The notes below the pieces were generated by a model that had not been told where the DNA came from, did not search any database, and saw only the letters and a list, made by a program, of their open reading frames with translations. Positions 44,241 through 54,296 of a DNA stretch of 64,000 nt are shown one piece after another. Source of the DNA: Blastomussa wellsi (taxonomy: Eukaryota > Cnidaria > Anthozoa > Scleractinia > Plerogyridae). Both the position numbers and the translations under genes were made by a program. The DNA is taken from NCBI GenBank assembly GCA_947652115.1, contig OX393567.1, forward strand, positions 16,849,143-16,913,142, written 5' to 3'. Numbering within the stretch: the stretch's first letter is position 1; every line of letters starts with the position of its first letter.

Positions 44241-47200
44241 TTTAACGACGGGGACCAACTTGGATTAGCGGTTTTCAGTGGGGCCCTCATTAATTAATCA
44301 ATTAATAAATAAGTTAATTGCTAAAAAGGTAGAATATAAATTTAAACAAGAATTGTTTTTGGAATGTTAAAGTTGCGGGCTATTTCTCAGTTCAAAAAGT
44401 ATGGCTTCAGTTAAAACGTTGCCAAAGTGACACACGATCAAAACACAAATAATTTCCGATACATGGGCATATTAACATTATTTACCATTGTTGTGTTATA
44501 TTAAAGCATGACATTCGATATACAATATACAATACTAGGACACGAAGCATAAGATCAAGTGTTTTGTTTACGTGTATATCTTGTGCTGGCATGGAAGGTA
44601 TTTCTGGTTGTCTTGTTATTATTGCAAATATTTATCAATTAACTTTGCCAGTGCACTGAAGCTAAATATGGAGTGACATCAACGTGATACTATCAGGAAC
44701 TATAAATCTCAACTTTAGATCTCACGTCAAACTTTTTCAAGTTCTGTCCTCGTGATTTGGAAAAATTGATGAAAACTATTTATGGTCACCCTCTTCCTTG
44801 AACAATTTGCTTGATATACATCTCTTTATGTTCTAGGAACAATTCTTGTATGGGTGAAGGAAAAGGTAAAAAGGTAATGTCTGTATACGAGTCTAATAGC
44901 CCAAAATTCAGGCCAGAGCTTATTTCAGTTTCCTTAGCATTAAGCGACAGAGAATATTATTACTCCCCCTGGATAGGATGCTAGTCAATTGCAGGATTAC
45001 CCTCCAGCATTAAATTTGTCAGTACCCATTTATACCCCTGGGTGAAGAGAGGTACCGTGAGAGTAAAGCGTCCTGCCCAAGAACACAGCGCAGTGCCCTG
45101 GCCAGGGCACGAACCAGGACCACCCGATCCGGAATCCAGCGCACTAACCATTAGGCCACTGCACCTCCCACATGGGGGTGAAAAAACTTAGTCATAATTT
45201 TGAGGCCATTTTACTAAAAAAGTTGAAAAAGCAATGAAGAACATTACAAAAATGATCCATAGTTACCATTATAGCCTTGTGGTTAAATCCGACTGCTACC
45301 CACTTATTGTTGCTGCTCATTTCAAAGGTAATGTAGGATTCTTTAGGTGTGTATGTCACAAAATAATCACATTTCCTTGGTATTGAGCCACAGGATTTGG
45401 GTGTAAAGAAACAGCCTTTTGTTTTTCCACAACCATCTGCAGAGAACTGTTGGGTTAGCAGCCAATGAAACAAAATATATCATGATTTAGTTTCAAGTTT
45501 ATTCACATAAATTGTCCTTTTAATGATGATCTGTCAACCTACTAGCCTTCCACGCAGATGACCTTAGGGCTTTGTTATGGAAGTGGATTTTCGTTTCAGC
45601 AGATGTCCGTGGGGGAGGAATGCGTGACGAAGCCCTAAGGACATTTGCGTTTGCTTCTTTAAATGTAAGCTAACATTTAAGTGTGGTGGAGATGATTCAG
45701 ATAATTATCACTTGTGAAACACAATTAACACTTGCATGATTTCTAGCACACCTTTAAAATGAAATTCAGTCCTCATAAAGGGAAAGCAAAATAATAAAAT
45801 TTATAAATAAACCAACCAATCAACCAGCAGAGAGACCGGCAGATAGATATAAGATAGATATTAAGATGGGAAAATAACCACTACATTCCATTCCACGGGA
45901 TACATTTACTCGACCCCCCTCTCCCCTCCCCCATAGAAGGGATTGGAAATTCCTGTAGGAAGGAAGATTCTCTAAGACCAATGGATGACTAAAATTTCCA
46001 GAGGGGTGGGGGGCATGAAAGAAACTCGCTACCGTAGAGGAGGTATGGATATTTTATGGAACAACACAATTCAGGAAGGACAGACAAATAATTCAGATCT
46101 AGATCAAGGAAGGCTGAAGTGCAAAATAAACAGCAGCAACATGCAACATGCATGCAGACAGGTCAATGTTTTTAGCCAATTAATTTTAATCAACATCCAT
46201 CATACCTGTGGAGGAGGTAGAGACCTTTGCTGTGGAATCCAACTATTACTGGCTGGAACTATTAGAAAAAATTATACTCCTTAGGTTATAAATTTTCCTG
46301 AACATTTTCTCACTTTGGATTCATGAACAAAGCTGTCAGCTTTTGGGTTTCATTTTGGCTTTGACCCAAATATAAGTCATTCTGCTACTACAGGTTTCAC
46401 AGTCACTGTCTTATTTGGGGAAATTTTAATCGCCATATTTGACTAGGTAACATACTTTGATTTCACAACAGCCACGGCTTGTTGACAACAAGAGCTTTCC
46501 AAAGCAATCTTTTGCAACTGCAGTATAACAACGCTATACAGTATCAAACTCTCCCACTGGCCCCAATTGTTGTTGTTAAAATGTTAATTATAATTTCTTG
46601 ATGCGCACTCACCAAATACAAATGAGATGTACATGCTCACCATGCGCCTTACCTGTATCTACTGACTACTGCCCTTGTGATTGCTTTGTAACTCGTGAGA
46701 ACATCGTTCAGATTTCATTTACCAGTAAAGCTTGTGTGGGAAGTTGCTTCCCCCCACCCCCACCCCACTCTGAAGTCTGGGATGGAAAGTAAAAAGCACA
46801 TTTTTTTGTCTGAGTTAATGTACCTATCAATGTTAAGCCCGGGGGGACCCTGTGGGGTGCTTGACCTCAATTGCCTGCCCCACCCTCGGGAGTTTGACTA
46901 AATTCTGGACCCCAGGGTGGGGGCGTTTGATTTTTTTTGCAAGGAGGAATGGGACCTTGACACATCGTAACAAATCAACCCACGTTACCAAGATGACACA
47001 ACAGTTTGGGCAAAATGAGTTTATTGTACAGTGTGAAATCTGCTGAACAAAATACTACACAATAAACAGGAACGCAACTAGGAATAAAAAACTAAGACTA
47101 AATGTGACAATGAAAAATAAAATTGTTTTAGGGAGGGAGAGGTGGGAAAGAGATTACGCCTTGCCTCCGGATCTGACAAAAGATGAGACGCTAGTCCACG

Positions 47201-47850
47201 CGCTCGCTTTAAAAGGAAACTCGATATCTTTGTCACTAGTTAATTAAACATCATTAATCAATGATTACTCTACTTGTCTTTACGGCCATCTCTGCTGTTT
47301 TGGAGTAATAACAAGCCTTTTAGAGATATGAACTTGCACCTCCTGTGTGATATGATGAAACTGCGATGCAAAATTTTCTCCGCTTTGTTATAATAGAAAA
47401 GTTTGAGTTCTGTTTCTTTGAACTTTGAACGCGACATGAACATCGCGAGGGGAGGAAATATCATGTGTTCACGAAGATTTACAAGTATCATTTGTTATTG
47501 ATTACTATAGTCAGCCCAAGATGGGGACATTTGATCTGATTTTACCCATTTTTCGGGCCCCATGGTGGGGATTTTGACCAGAAAATCTTCTGAAAAGTCA
47601 AATGGTCCACATATGCCCCCCGGGCTTAACATTGATAGGTACATAACGGTAAATTCTCCAGACAAGTACTTCCAAACGAAGAACAATCAAACTGAGAACG
47701 AGGAGCTCTGCTGGCTGAGTCGTTTCTAGAGTAGACTCCAGTGCGTGATAATGACAGTATGCTAAATTGTGCTACTCACTTACCTTTTGAAAGAAAAACA
47801 ACAAATACTCCCGCAATGAATGATCTGTAAAGTACTGCGAGTCGTGCCAT
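32873..47850 (-). CDS. FRRS1: FRRS1-like DOMON/cytochrome b561 ferric reductase, 11 exons
   Basis: Proteins of this family pass electrons across membranes through haem to reduce ferric iron or similar acceptors. Minus-strand exons: 47850-47784, 45436-45267, 43060-42962, 41627-41569, 41014-40932, 38610-38491, 35378-35263, 35051-34965, 34084-33987, 33869-33811 and 33165-32873. All borders are GT-AG and all phases agree; the product is 416 residues. Exon 1 is a signal peptide (RSFIAGVFVVFLS). Exons 2-6 form the DOMON domain (GCGKTKGCF, CDYFVTYTPKESYITFEMSS, KWVAVGF, DGTIACR). Exons 7-11 form the b561 core with its four haem histidines: VIQIHAVLMVIAW, VHRALMII, GAHPFIGIV and FNWAHRSFGL. NIFLGCELP and a last membrane helix follow, then a short polar tail. 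No reeler domain is seen at the N-terminus, unlike vertebrate FRRS1. Diverged copies of exons 1 and 3 lie at 63242 and 61740. Introns hold many repeats. Confidence 0.88.
33244..33324. repeat. cluster of TTTCGGAC / GTCCGAAA words
   Basis: TTTCGGAC occurs at 33244 and 33260 and its complement GTCCGAAA at 33283, 33299 and 33317, within 81 bp in FRRS1 intron 10. The two forward and three reverse words make a small foldback. Confidence 0.6.
34325..34480. repeat. inverted-repeat element in FRRS1 intron 8
   Basis: CCACAGGCAGTTAGTTGG, GCGAAACGAAGTAAA at the left mirror TTTACTTTGTTTCGCC, GACTGACTGTGCCTGG at the right. Related sequence occurs at about 24910-25270. Confidence 0.6.
35519..35747. repeat. 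inverted-repeat element (MITE) in FRRS1 intron 6
   Basis: TAGACCAATTCGCTTAACG, GTTGCTACCCAATTCAG at the left mirror CTGAATTGGGTAGCAAC, CGTTAGCGGCATAGGTCTA at the right, with the inner pair CATTTGGGCGGTTACAATTG and its complement. Confidence 0.7.
36270..36600 (+). mobile_element. LINE reverse-transcriptase C-terminal remnant
   Basis: The frame includes VYKCTHGLAPEYLQDRF, then SNKFDVPLPRTNYQLK and a degenerate FAIAGRSYGT. This matches the C-terminal tail of CR1/L2-type LINE proteins (the pattern K..NGLAP.YL, then VP.PRT..(K/L)). It is truncated and decayed. It lies in FRRS1 intron 6. Confidence 0.55.
37859..37886. repeat. (TCAA)n microsatellite
   Basis: Six or seven perfect CAAT/TCAA units in FRRS1 intron 6. 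Confidence 0.8.
39219..40692. mobile_element. TTAA-flanked non-autonomous DNA transposon
   Basis: The left end TTAAGGTGGCCCGATAGG is the complement of the right end CCTATCAGGGCACCTTAA with two mismatches. TTAA at both edges is the target preference of piggyBac and Kolobok families. The 1.47-kb interior has no transposase domain I recognise; the frame at 39717-39980 has cysteine-containing sequence but no known motif. It lies in FRRS1 intron 5. Confidence 0.55.
41108..41207. repeat. hairpin element
   Basis: CAATTAGACTACTAGCCCGAG, TTTTCTATGAGCGAATAGTC at the left mirror GACTATCGCTCATAGAAAAC, GAGGGTGAGTAGTCTAATTG at the right. Arms are about 43 bp. Confidence 0.75.
41865..42032. repeat. MITE with 5-bp target duplication
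   Basis: CAGGGCCGTAC at the left and GTACGGCCCTG at the right are perfect inverted ends, flanked on both sides by CAATT. The size, ends and target duplication fit a small non-autonomous DNA transposon. It lies in FRRS1 intron 3. Confidence 0.75.
42405..42580. repeat. MITE with CAGGGTTGTCA ends
   Basis: CAGGGTTGTCA at the left is matched by TGACAACTCTG at the right with one mismatch. Both flanks read AATAAT, a likely target duplication. Confidence 0.65.
42650..42835. repeat. diverged inverted-repeat element
   Basis: ACACCTAAAAATTATTCCAAAATG at the left and CATTTTGGAATAAGGTGT at the right are imperfect inverted ends. Interior CAAATTAGCC and GAGGCAAC words resemble the element at 22973-23148. 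Confidence 0.5.
43352..43670. repeat. 35-bp minisatellite, nine units
   Basis: Units starting ACGACTGAGC and containing GTGATCTGGGGCTAGCTAA repeat at a strict 35-bp period from 43352 to 43632, with only a few substitutions between units (for example GCAAG/GCGAG). It lies in FRRS1 intron 2. The units lack the unique spacers of a CRISPR array. Confidence 0.92.
44152..44241. repeat. (ATA)n microsatellite
   Basis: Close to thirty uninterrupted trinucleotide units after a short AAC-containing start. FRRS1 intron 2. Confidence 0.95.
44961..45172 (-). repeat. tRNA-derived SINE, family A, copy 2
   Basis: Near full-length relative of 60-268. The minus-strand head includes GTGGCCTAATGGTTAGTGCG and the body CTTTACTCTCACGGTACC. 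It lies about 95 bp downstream of FRRS1 exon 2, in intron 2. Confidence 0.75.
46821..47641. mobile_element. non-autonomous DNA element with 26-bp terminal repeats
   Basis: TACCTATCAATGTTAAGCCC followed by GGGGGG at the left is the exact complement of CCCCCC, GGGCTTAACATTGATAGGTA at the right. The 0.8-kb interior shows no transposase. It lies in FRRS1 intron 1. I cannot place the superfamily. Confidence 0.7.
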
Positions 47851-48680
47851 TTCCTTGTAGCTTGCGTCCCTGTCTGGCAGAGTAAACAAACAAGACCAGG
47901 CGCTCCCGCGTTTACCCCGAACTCCTGGGAGACCCTGGGAACGACGTTGGAAGTTTAGTACCTAGTCCTACATGCGGCCGTTGTTATCTGTTGACCACTG
48001 ACGACCGCGCGGACTCAGGCGCGGCAGGAGTACACAGTCGGTGCGTTCCGGCAGCAACGTTGTGCGCGGCGTAATATTTGAGGTCCAGGAACTTGGTAAG
48101 TTTCGCGCAGCCTTTAGCAACCTCGAAGCTATTCAGTCCAAACTGTCAACCAGCTGTCAACATATTTTATCTAATCAGTGAGTTAATCTAAATCGCGAAC
48201 AAGAACGAGTTTATCAGTTAATCTAGTAGACGGGAAACAGAGAAAATTCAAGGCCCCTTCATAGTTTTTTTCATTTTTCAGGCCCGTTACCCTTATCCAA
48301 AGATTCGCGCGCTTCACGAAAAACCGGAAATGAAACATGCGAAATATCGAAAATTTGCTCGGTGGCCTGCATTGCATGACTTTTTGCATGCAAGCAAAAT
48401 TCAGTATGCCATTTTAAATAGAAACGTTTCGATAAAATTATGCTGGGGAGTTTACTATTTAGCTTGAAACCTGTGAAAAGATGTATTTTTCGGATTTCTT
48501 TCAGGTGACACTAAAAATTTAGCAGGCGCAGTGAATTTGCGTGACACACGAAAATTACGTCTAAAAATAGACATTTCATAGTGACTTCCGGGTAAAGCGA
48601 AAGCCAGCGTTTGCCGACAGAAGGTCACAAGAGAGATTGTGAAAAACGTAATTGTACGCTGTGGACAGTCCTGCCTTCAC
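47851..48680. promoter_or_regulatory. divergent FRRS1 / F-box promoter region
   Basis: FRRS1 (minus, start 47850) and the F-box gene (plus, start 48681) diverge from this 830-bp gap. The F-box side has an ETS-type ACTTCCGG motif at about 48584, and similar motifs precede the F-box paralogues (ACTTCCGG near 51348; CCGGAAGT near 63569). The FRRS1-proximal part is richer in CpG. Function is inferred. Confidence 0.4.
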
Positions 48681-49220
48681 ATGGAGAGACTAGACGGTGT
48701 AGTGTTGCGACGTATAATTAGTTTTCTCGATCCAGAAGATATAGTCCGTTTGGGTAGAACATGCAGACACATGCACGCAATGATGCCTCAAGTTCTTCTA
48801 ACCACGGAATTGTGGAAAGGGCAAGACTTCAAAATCTCCGGTCCTGTGGGAGGACATTGGGCTCCTGAACTGTATTTTGACGGACCAGCACTTCCCAGCA
48901 TGGTAAAGGAACTGCAACTTTCTGTTGTATGGCAAGATCAGGGCTGGGGAAACAGGAAAGGCGAACTATACCTGATGTTGATGCGACCTGTTAAAAATGG
49001 CGAACCACTGGAGATTGCAAAACACCGTAGATTGTTTGGCATAGCAGAGCACTACGAGAAAGAGGCACACAAAGTGATTGCCGCAGATCACCTTGCTGTT
49101 GCTAAAGCCAAGGCCGGAGATTTTTACAGGTTTATGAGAAATGCTGGCGGCGGAGGAGGTCACAGACTGAAGGTTAGGAACTTCCAAGTAAAGGCTAAAG
49201 TCTGTGCAGTGGTGTATTAA
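48681..49220 (+). CDS. F-box protein with DQGWGN-type C-terminal domain
   Basis: Single-exon frame of 179 residues. Residues about 3-45 are an F-box (LDGVVLRRIISFLDPEDIVR then LGRTCRHMH), the Skp1-binding module of SCF ubiquitin ligases. The rest is probably beta-rich and includes ELYFDGPALPSM, the motif QDQGWGNRKGELYL, RRLFGIAEHYE and a glycine run (NAGGGGGH) near the end. The QDQGWGN(R/K)KG motif is reminiscent of ligand-binding beta domains and may bind the substrate; that is inference. A GTG-initiated extension upstream is unlikely to be real. Two paralogues lie at 51438 (frameshifted) and 63605 (decayed). The gene is divergent from FRRS1. Confidence 0.8.
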   Translation: MERLDGVVLRRIISFLDPEDIVRLGRTCRHMHAMMPQVLLTTELWKGQDFKISGPVGGHWAPELYFDGPALPSMVKELQLSVVWQDQGWGNRKGELYLMLMRPVKNGEPLEIAKHRRLFGIAEHYEKEAHKVIAADHLAVAKAKAGDFYRFMRNAGGGGGHRLKVRNFQVKAKVCAVVY

Positions 49221-51437
49221 ACCGAACAAACAAAATGAAAGCTTTACGATCCTCTCAGGATCAAATGTACTTCGTGTAACTTATAATTTGTTCCTCCAGG
49301 TACAGTGCGGCATGCGATACTCGAGGTTGAGCTTGCCAATAACATTTTAAAAAGTTTCTGAGACTTATTACGTACCCTGGGTGCTCGAGGGTTTTTTTTT
49401 GTGAGCCGCGATCGTTTCAGAGACCCTGGGAACGAGGTTGCTTAGTCCCAACAAAAAACCCTCTGGCACCCAGGGTAGTTGCTACAGCTATGCAATTACA
49501 AGACAGACAATACCAGAAGTTTGACTCAAGGTGGAGGGGTGTGGGGGAGGCTCAAATTCATTCCTACCCTTACCCAGTCAGGGGAAGAATTGCCAGTTTT
49601 GGCAAATCTTTGTTCAACCCCTCGAAGAGTTTCCAACATATTTCATCCAATCAAAGACTAGTGCGAGTCCTCACAAATCAATAGTTGGGTGGTGACATGA
49701 CAAATATCTGGTGAGACTTCCCTGTGGTGTGACCTCCTCCTTTGAAAAATCCTGGCTATGCCCTGGGAGTCTTACCCCCTTCACTGAGGGTGTTACAACT
49801 AAGGCAAGCTTATACATTTTTGTCATAATGTATGCAACACATGATTATAAATCCTGTTGTAAGTTAGAATTCAACATGCTATCTTAGGGTTGTCTTTTGG
49901 GGATCCAAAGAAGATTTGTAAAAGCAGGGTAGTAAATATCTAACTATCCCATCTGCATCATAAACTGTATGGAACAAGTGAAGGACAAGTGGAAACAAAC
50001 ACAATTGATAATTATGATGACAGGTGTCTGAGTATAATTTGCCGTCAATGCATTTTTTTTGTTGATTGTAATACTAAGGATGTCTGTTATGACAAAGCAA
50101 TTTTAGTCACTGTTAGTAAGTGGATCCTGATAATATAAAAGTAGTAGTATCAATATATAAGTTCAAAATATAACATGTCAAGTGACAAATAAAAATATAA
50201 GGAATTCAATTCCTGACACAGTGCTTTCATGCTGCCACACCACAGTGTTTTTGCCCCTTGCCCATCTGCACATACAAAAGTACAAGCTATATCAATATCA
50301 GCTTGGCTGGCCCAAATTTGCTTACACTGTCACAATGGTCTCGCCCCAGTCTTTCCTCGTGCGGCTCTCGTGTGTGTTTCTCGCCCGCACTACTGAATTT
50401 CGAGAGAAAAGCAGACTGCAAGCAGTCTACATATAGCTTAAATATCACAATTTTCATTTGAATTTTGTTTTATTTCTTCTTATGTGTTTATTTTGGGTCA
50501 GGGGACTTTTGGGGGTTTGCCTAAGTCTGAGTGTCTGGAGAGTAACCCCTTAAACCCACCTAGGGTAGAACCATGTGTCTTAGACAGACACAAACCAGTG
50601 GCAGATCCAGACTGCTTCCTAAGGGGCGGGGGGGGGGGGGGGTTCCGGCTCTTCGGGTGATGCCTTGTTCTCCCTTGCCACCTATGCAGATGGTCTTTTG
50701 GCTTGTCATGCAATCTTTCCTCCCTACAACAGATTGCATGGCAAGCTAAAAGAACTTCTGCATAGGAGGCCATGTTGTCCCTGTCCCTCCATTTCCTTGT
50801 TAATTTTCTACCCTTCCCCCTTACCTAGCCCCCCCCCCCTTCCCCTGTAAATTATGAACCTACCAATTTTGATTTGTGACGGCCACAAAATTTAAAAAGT
50901 AAACTCCATATACTGGTACATGTTGATAGTTCGGAAAAGTGAAATTATTTTCTAATTTATACAGACAAATTATAATATCCAACTTTAATATTAAAGTTTA
51001 ATCAACAGGTTTAAAGAAAAGACAGCATTATCCCACAATGAATTCTTATCTTTTTTGATAGAGTGTGTGGAGATCAGGGGATAGGGGCCTTTGAATCCTC
51101 ACGCCGTTTAAGACATATTTTTAAATTTTCCTGGAAAGGCTTGGAGAGGAAAACTATTAAATCAACAGGCAAAAGGAAATTAATCGAATTAATAGTGACA
51201 TTTTGTAACAGATTTCAAAAACTACACCCTAGTTGTTGCTGGGGATCGTTTCTTGTGACTTGAAAACTGAAGTAGTACCACAAGTCAAACCCGCAAAATT
51301 TTCTTTTCCAATTTAAAGGTCATGGATAAAAATAGTTTCTGTTTCGACTTCCGGTCTCATTGCGTGACCTTTTTTTCAGACAAACGAAGCTGAAACTGAG
51401 TTCAGATTACATTTTTTCGAGGCAAGAAAACCCTGCC
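49221..51437. other. intergenic region between F-box paralogues
   Basis: A pair of inverted words about 100 bp apart (CCCTGGGTGCTCGAGGGTTTT at 49376 and AAAACCCTCTGGCACCCAGGG at 49455) marks a small hairpin element. A G-run lies at about 50629-50642 and a C-run at about 50830. No gene is recognised. Confidence 0.45.
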
Positions 51438-52104
51438 ATGTCGTATTCCTTAGAAAGCCTTGACGATTTAGCACTAGTTCATATTACTCGCTTTCTTGAC
51501 CCCGAGGATATAGTGCGTTTAGGCAGAACGTCTCGACGAATGTATTCACTTATGCCACGAGTTATTCCGACATTCGAAGAATGGAGAGGGAATGACTTTC
51601 ACCTCCATGTTTCAGTTCATTGTCCAGCAGAGATATATTTTGATGGACCAGTTCTTTCTTGTTTAGTCAGGAAACTAGCCATGTCAGTTCAATGGAGAGA
51701 CCAGGGTTGGGGAAACAAAAAGGGTGAAATTTTCGTGAAACTGATGAGACCGGAAGCATGCTGTTCTACATCTTGGAGGCCACCTCAGTCACCAGAGTGC
51801 GAACAAATTGAGATAACAGAGCGTCGCCAATTGTTTGGCATCGCAGAACATTACTGGAAACGTGACCAAACTGTCATCTGTGATCGCCTGGTCACCAAAG
51901 CCAGGCCGGGTGCTATACAGGTTTATGAGGTACGTTGGAGGGGGAGGTGGTCACGAACTGGAAGTGAAAAACTTTCGAGTTGTTGCTACAGGATTTAGGA
52001 TAGAACTGAAAAAACAGTCAATCAAGGTCCCTGTCTGCGGATCAGGCCTTTTAACATTGGCTGAAAGAGTGTTACACACCAACAGGGACTGCGCAGCATA
52101 TTGA
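51438..52104 (+). pseudogene. F-box paralogue, frameshifted near its C-terminus
   Basis: The frame from ATG 51438 gives an F-box (LDDLALVHITRFLDPEDIVR) and the same C-terminal domain as 48681 (EIYFDGPVLSCL, RDQGWGNKKGEIFV, RRQLFGIAEHYW) up to about 51915. The paralogous order then continues in another frame (YRFMRYVGGGGGH, VKNFRV) to a stop at 52104, while the original frame ends at 51998 after unrelated residues. The break falls at GGTGCTATACAGG, where the intact paralogue has two more bases. Either a decaying gene with an altered tail or an assembly error. Confidence 0.7.
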
Positions 52105-52594
52105 CGACTGCGGCGGCATGGTGGGCACGGGGTAATGCCAATGCCGTAATACAAGGTGCAGGCACAGGCGCAAGCCATCTAGGGGGGGACATACTACCCC
52201 GGAAAATTTGAATGCTCACAGAATGGCTAAAAATGCATCCCAATGTACCATGGGGGGCTGAAGCAGGGGCAGATCCAGAAATTTGTGATAGAGGAGTCCA
52301 AACCTCGACTCAGTTGAGTGATAAGTGACCCTGTCGATGCAGGAATTTCAGCGTCAAATAAGTAATAGAAACCAAAAAAATTCAGTTAGGGAAGGGGATC
52401 TGGACTCCACGACCCTCCCCCTGTGAAGGCATTCCCCCCACCCCCTGGCTCCACAGTCCCTGACCAACCTACAAAATCAAGCCTTTCACTGTTCAGGGGT
52501 TTTCTTCCCTTCGAGACAGGACAGACAGGGTTCAACCATGTTATCTTTTAGGGGATGCATGTGAGAGGGAAGGTTCGTTTCTCCTCTATAGCAT

Positions 52595-53520
52595 TCAAAA
52601 CTTAGGAAAAACTGTGCATCATTTGTTCCACGACCGAGTCTGAAGAGGCGTGGGTCTATTCCTGGGTTGACGTCACAAACTTATTTACATCGCATCAAGT
52701 CTTTGTAAACATGCAATTAAATCAGTTTGTGACGTTAACCCAGGAATAGACCCACGTTACCGTTTCCTCCCAGCACAATATCACATTTGGCTTGTTAAAA
52801 CAAACGAAAATCACCTTAATTTGTTGCTCTTCTCATGTTTAGTAAAATCGCAATATGAAATAGAAACAAAAGGCAGAGAAACTAAGAAATGGAAACCTCT
52901 TGCAGGATATATTGACCACTGAACTTATTTATACAGTTCTCATTACTATTTATTTGTATTCCTTTTCCATGACAAAATCACTTTTCCACAGAGTACATCA
53001 CATGCCTTTTTTAGTTAGCAGATGTAATAATTTAATACCACTTTTATCCAGCTTGCCTTTTTTTGTTTGTATGTTTTTGTTATTGTATCGGAAGTGTAAG
53101 TATTGTATTGTAAGACACATAAGTTTTGTAACTAATCATTTAAGCAATAGACCACACTTTCTATGGGTTTATAGTGGTAATAACCCACGCGGGAAGTTTG
53201 GGAGAACACGAGAAAAGTTTGTAAATCACGAGTCGAAGGCGAAGACGCACGATTTTTCCATGGGTTTACCGGCACAATAAACCATAGCTGATTGACCAAT
53301 CAGAGTGCGCGCATTGATTTTGTTATTATATAAATTGTAATATAACGTATGTAGTGCACAGTGTTATAATGTGTTATTTTTTTACGTATTTATTTTTTTT
53401 GTGTGAAAAGATAATTTATAAAAAGGAATAGACCCACGCCCCTTCTGACTCGGTCATGCAACAAATGATACTCAGTTTTTCCTAACTTTTGAATTCTACA
53501 AAGAGTCAGCATTGCACTTT
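52595..53520. repeat. long-armed hairpin element, family H, copy 2
   Basis: GTGGGTCTATTCCTGGGTTG at 52650 and AACCCAGGAATAGACCCACG at about 52736 make an inner hairpin like that of 1968-2387. A second complementary arm (GGAATAGACCCACGCCCC, CTGACTCGGTCATGCAACAA) follows at 53425. Between them lies a second, unrelated inverted repeat at about 53144-53290 (ATAGACCACACTTTCTATGG). Confidence 0.6.
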
Positions 53521-53618
53521 TACCCAAAACAACTGACTATCTGGTGATCACATTTGCTAAATTATGCAGCAAATTACTTTAATCAGTTCTGAAACTAGAA
53601 CTGCACATGATGTTTTGT

Positions 53619-53798
53619 AGGGTGACCCTGTTCGGCGGAATGGCAGTAGCATTGCCCTTACCAACAAGTAAAAGCTAATGGCAAGAAAAGTAGCCCGTGA
53701 AAGCTTACCGCAAGTGAACCAGTGTGAAAGCTAACCGCAAGCAAAAGCGGAACTGCAGTTAGCTTTTATTGTTGGTAAGGGCAATACTAGGGTCACCC
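53619..53798. repeat. inverted-repeat element with AGGGTGACCC ends
   Basis: AGGGTGACCCT at the left; TAGGGTCACCC at the right. The inner arms ATTGCCCTTACCAACAA and TTGTTGGTAAGGGCAAT, and AAAAGCTAA and TTAGCTTTT, also pair. Confidence 0.75.
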
Positions 53799-53898
53799 GT
53801 TTTGCAAGCCCTATTCTGGTCTTTGGGAACTCAAGGAGTGTATGCATTGTGACTCAGCTCTCTGAACAGCAGTATGTTTCTAATTGATAGAGGGGATA

Positions 53899-53935
<37 letters not shown>

Positions 53936-53947
53936 GTATAACAATAT

Positions 53948-54116
53948 AATTTGGTTTTATCAACTGGGTTGATAATGTCAATTGGCTACCGTAAAGAGAT
54001 TCAAGAGCTGATGTTTCGATTCGCTCCGACGAAGGGCTAACACTCGAAACGTCAGCACTTGAATCTCTTTACGTTGGCCAATTGACATTATCAACCCAGT
54101 GGATAAAACCAAATTA
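53948..54116. mobile_element. inverted pair of Penelope-like terminal sequences
   Basis: The left arm (minus orientation: AACTGGGTTGATAATGTCAA, GTAAAGAGATTCAAGAGCTG) and the right arm (plus orientation: CAGCACTTGAATCTCTTTAC, TTGACATTATCAACCCAGT) are near-complete inverted copies of the same terminal region seen at 9685-9780. They meet near 54017. No protein-coding part lies between them. Confidence 0.75.
54018..54065 (+). ncRNA. hammerhead-ribozyme-like motif in the Penelope inverted pair
   Basis: On the plus strand: GATTC, GCT, CCGACGA, GGGC-TAAC-ACTC, GAAAC, GTC, AGC, GAATC, in the same order as at 9733-9780. Stem II has one changed pair (ACTC for GCTC) and box 1 has C for U at its second position. 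The neighbouring inverted arm offers a competing fold. Confidence 0.45.
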
Positions 54117-54296
54117 TATTGTTTCTAATTGAGCCTAGATGTTTCATTGACTTATCATTACACAATTTAAAAAAATAATAATTTATAAAATGACTGATAA
54201 CTAAGTGTTGTGGTGTCTATTTTTGGGTGCACTATGTCATGTAACAGTTTCGTCAAAAAAAGAACAATTACAAAAGAGGGATCATGTGTATAAAAG

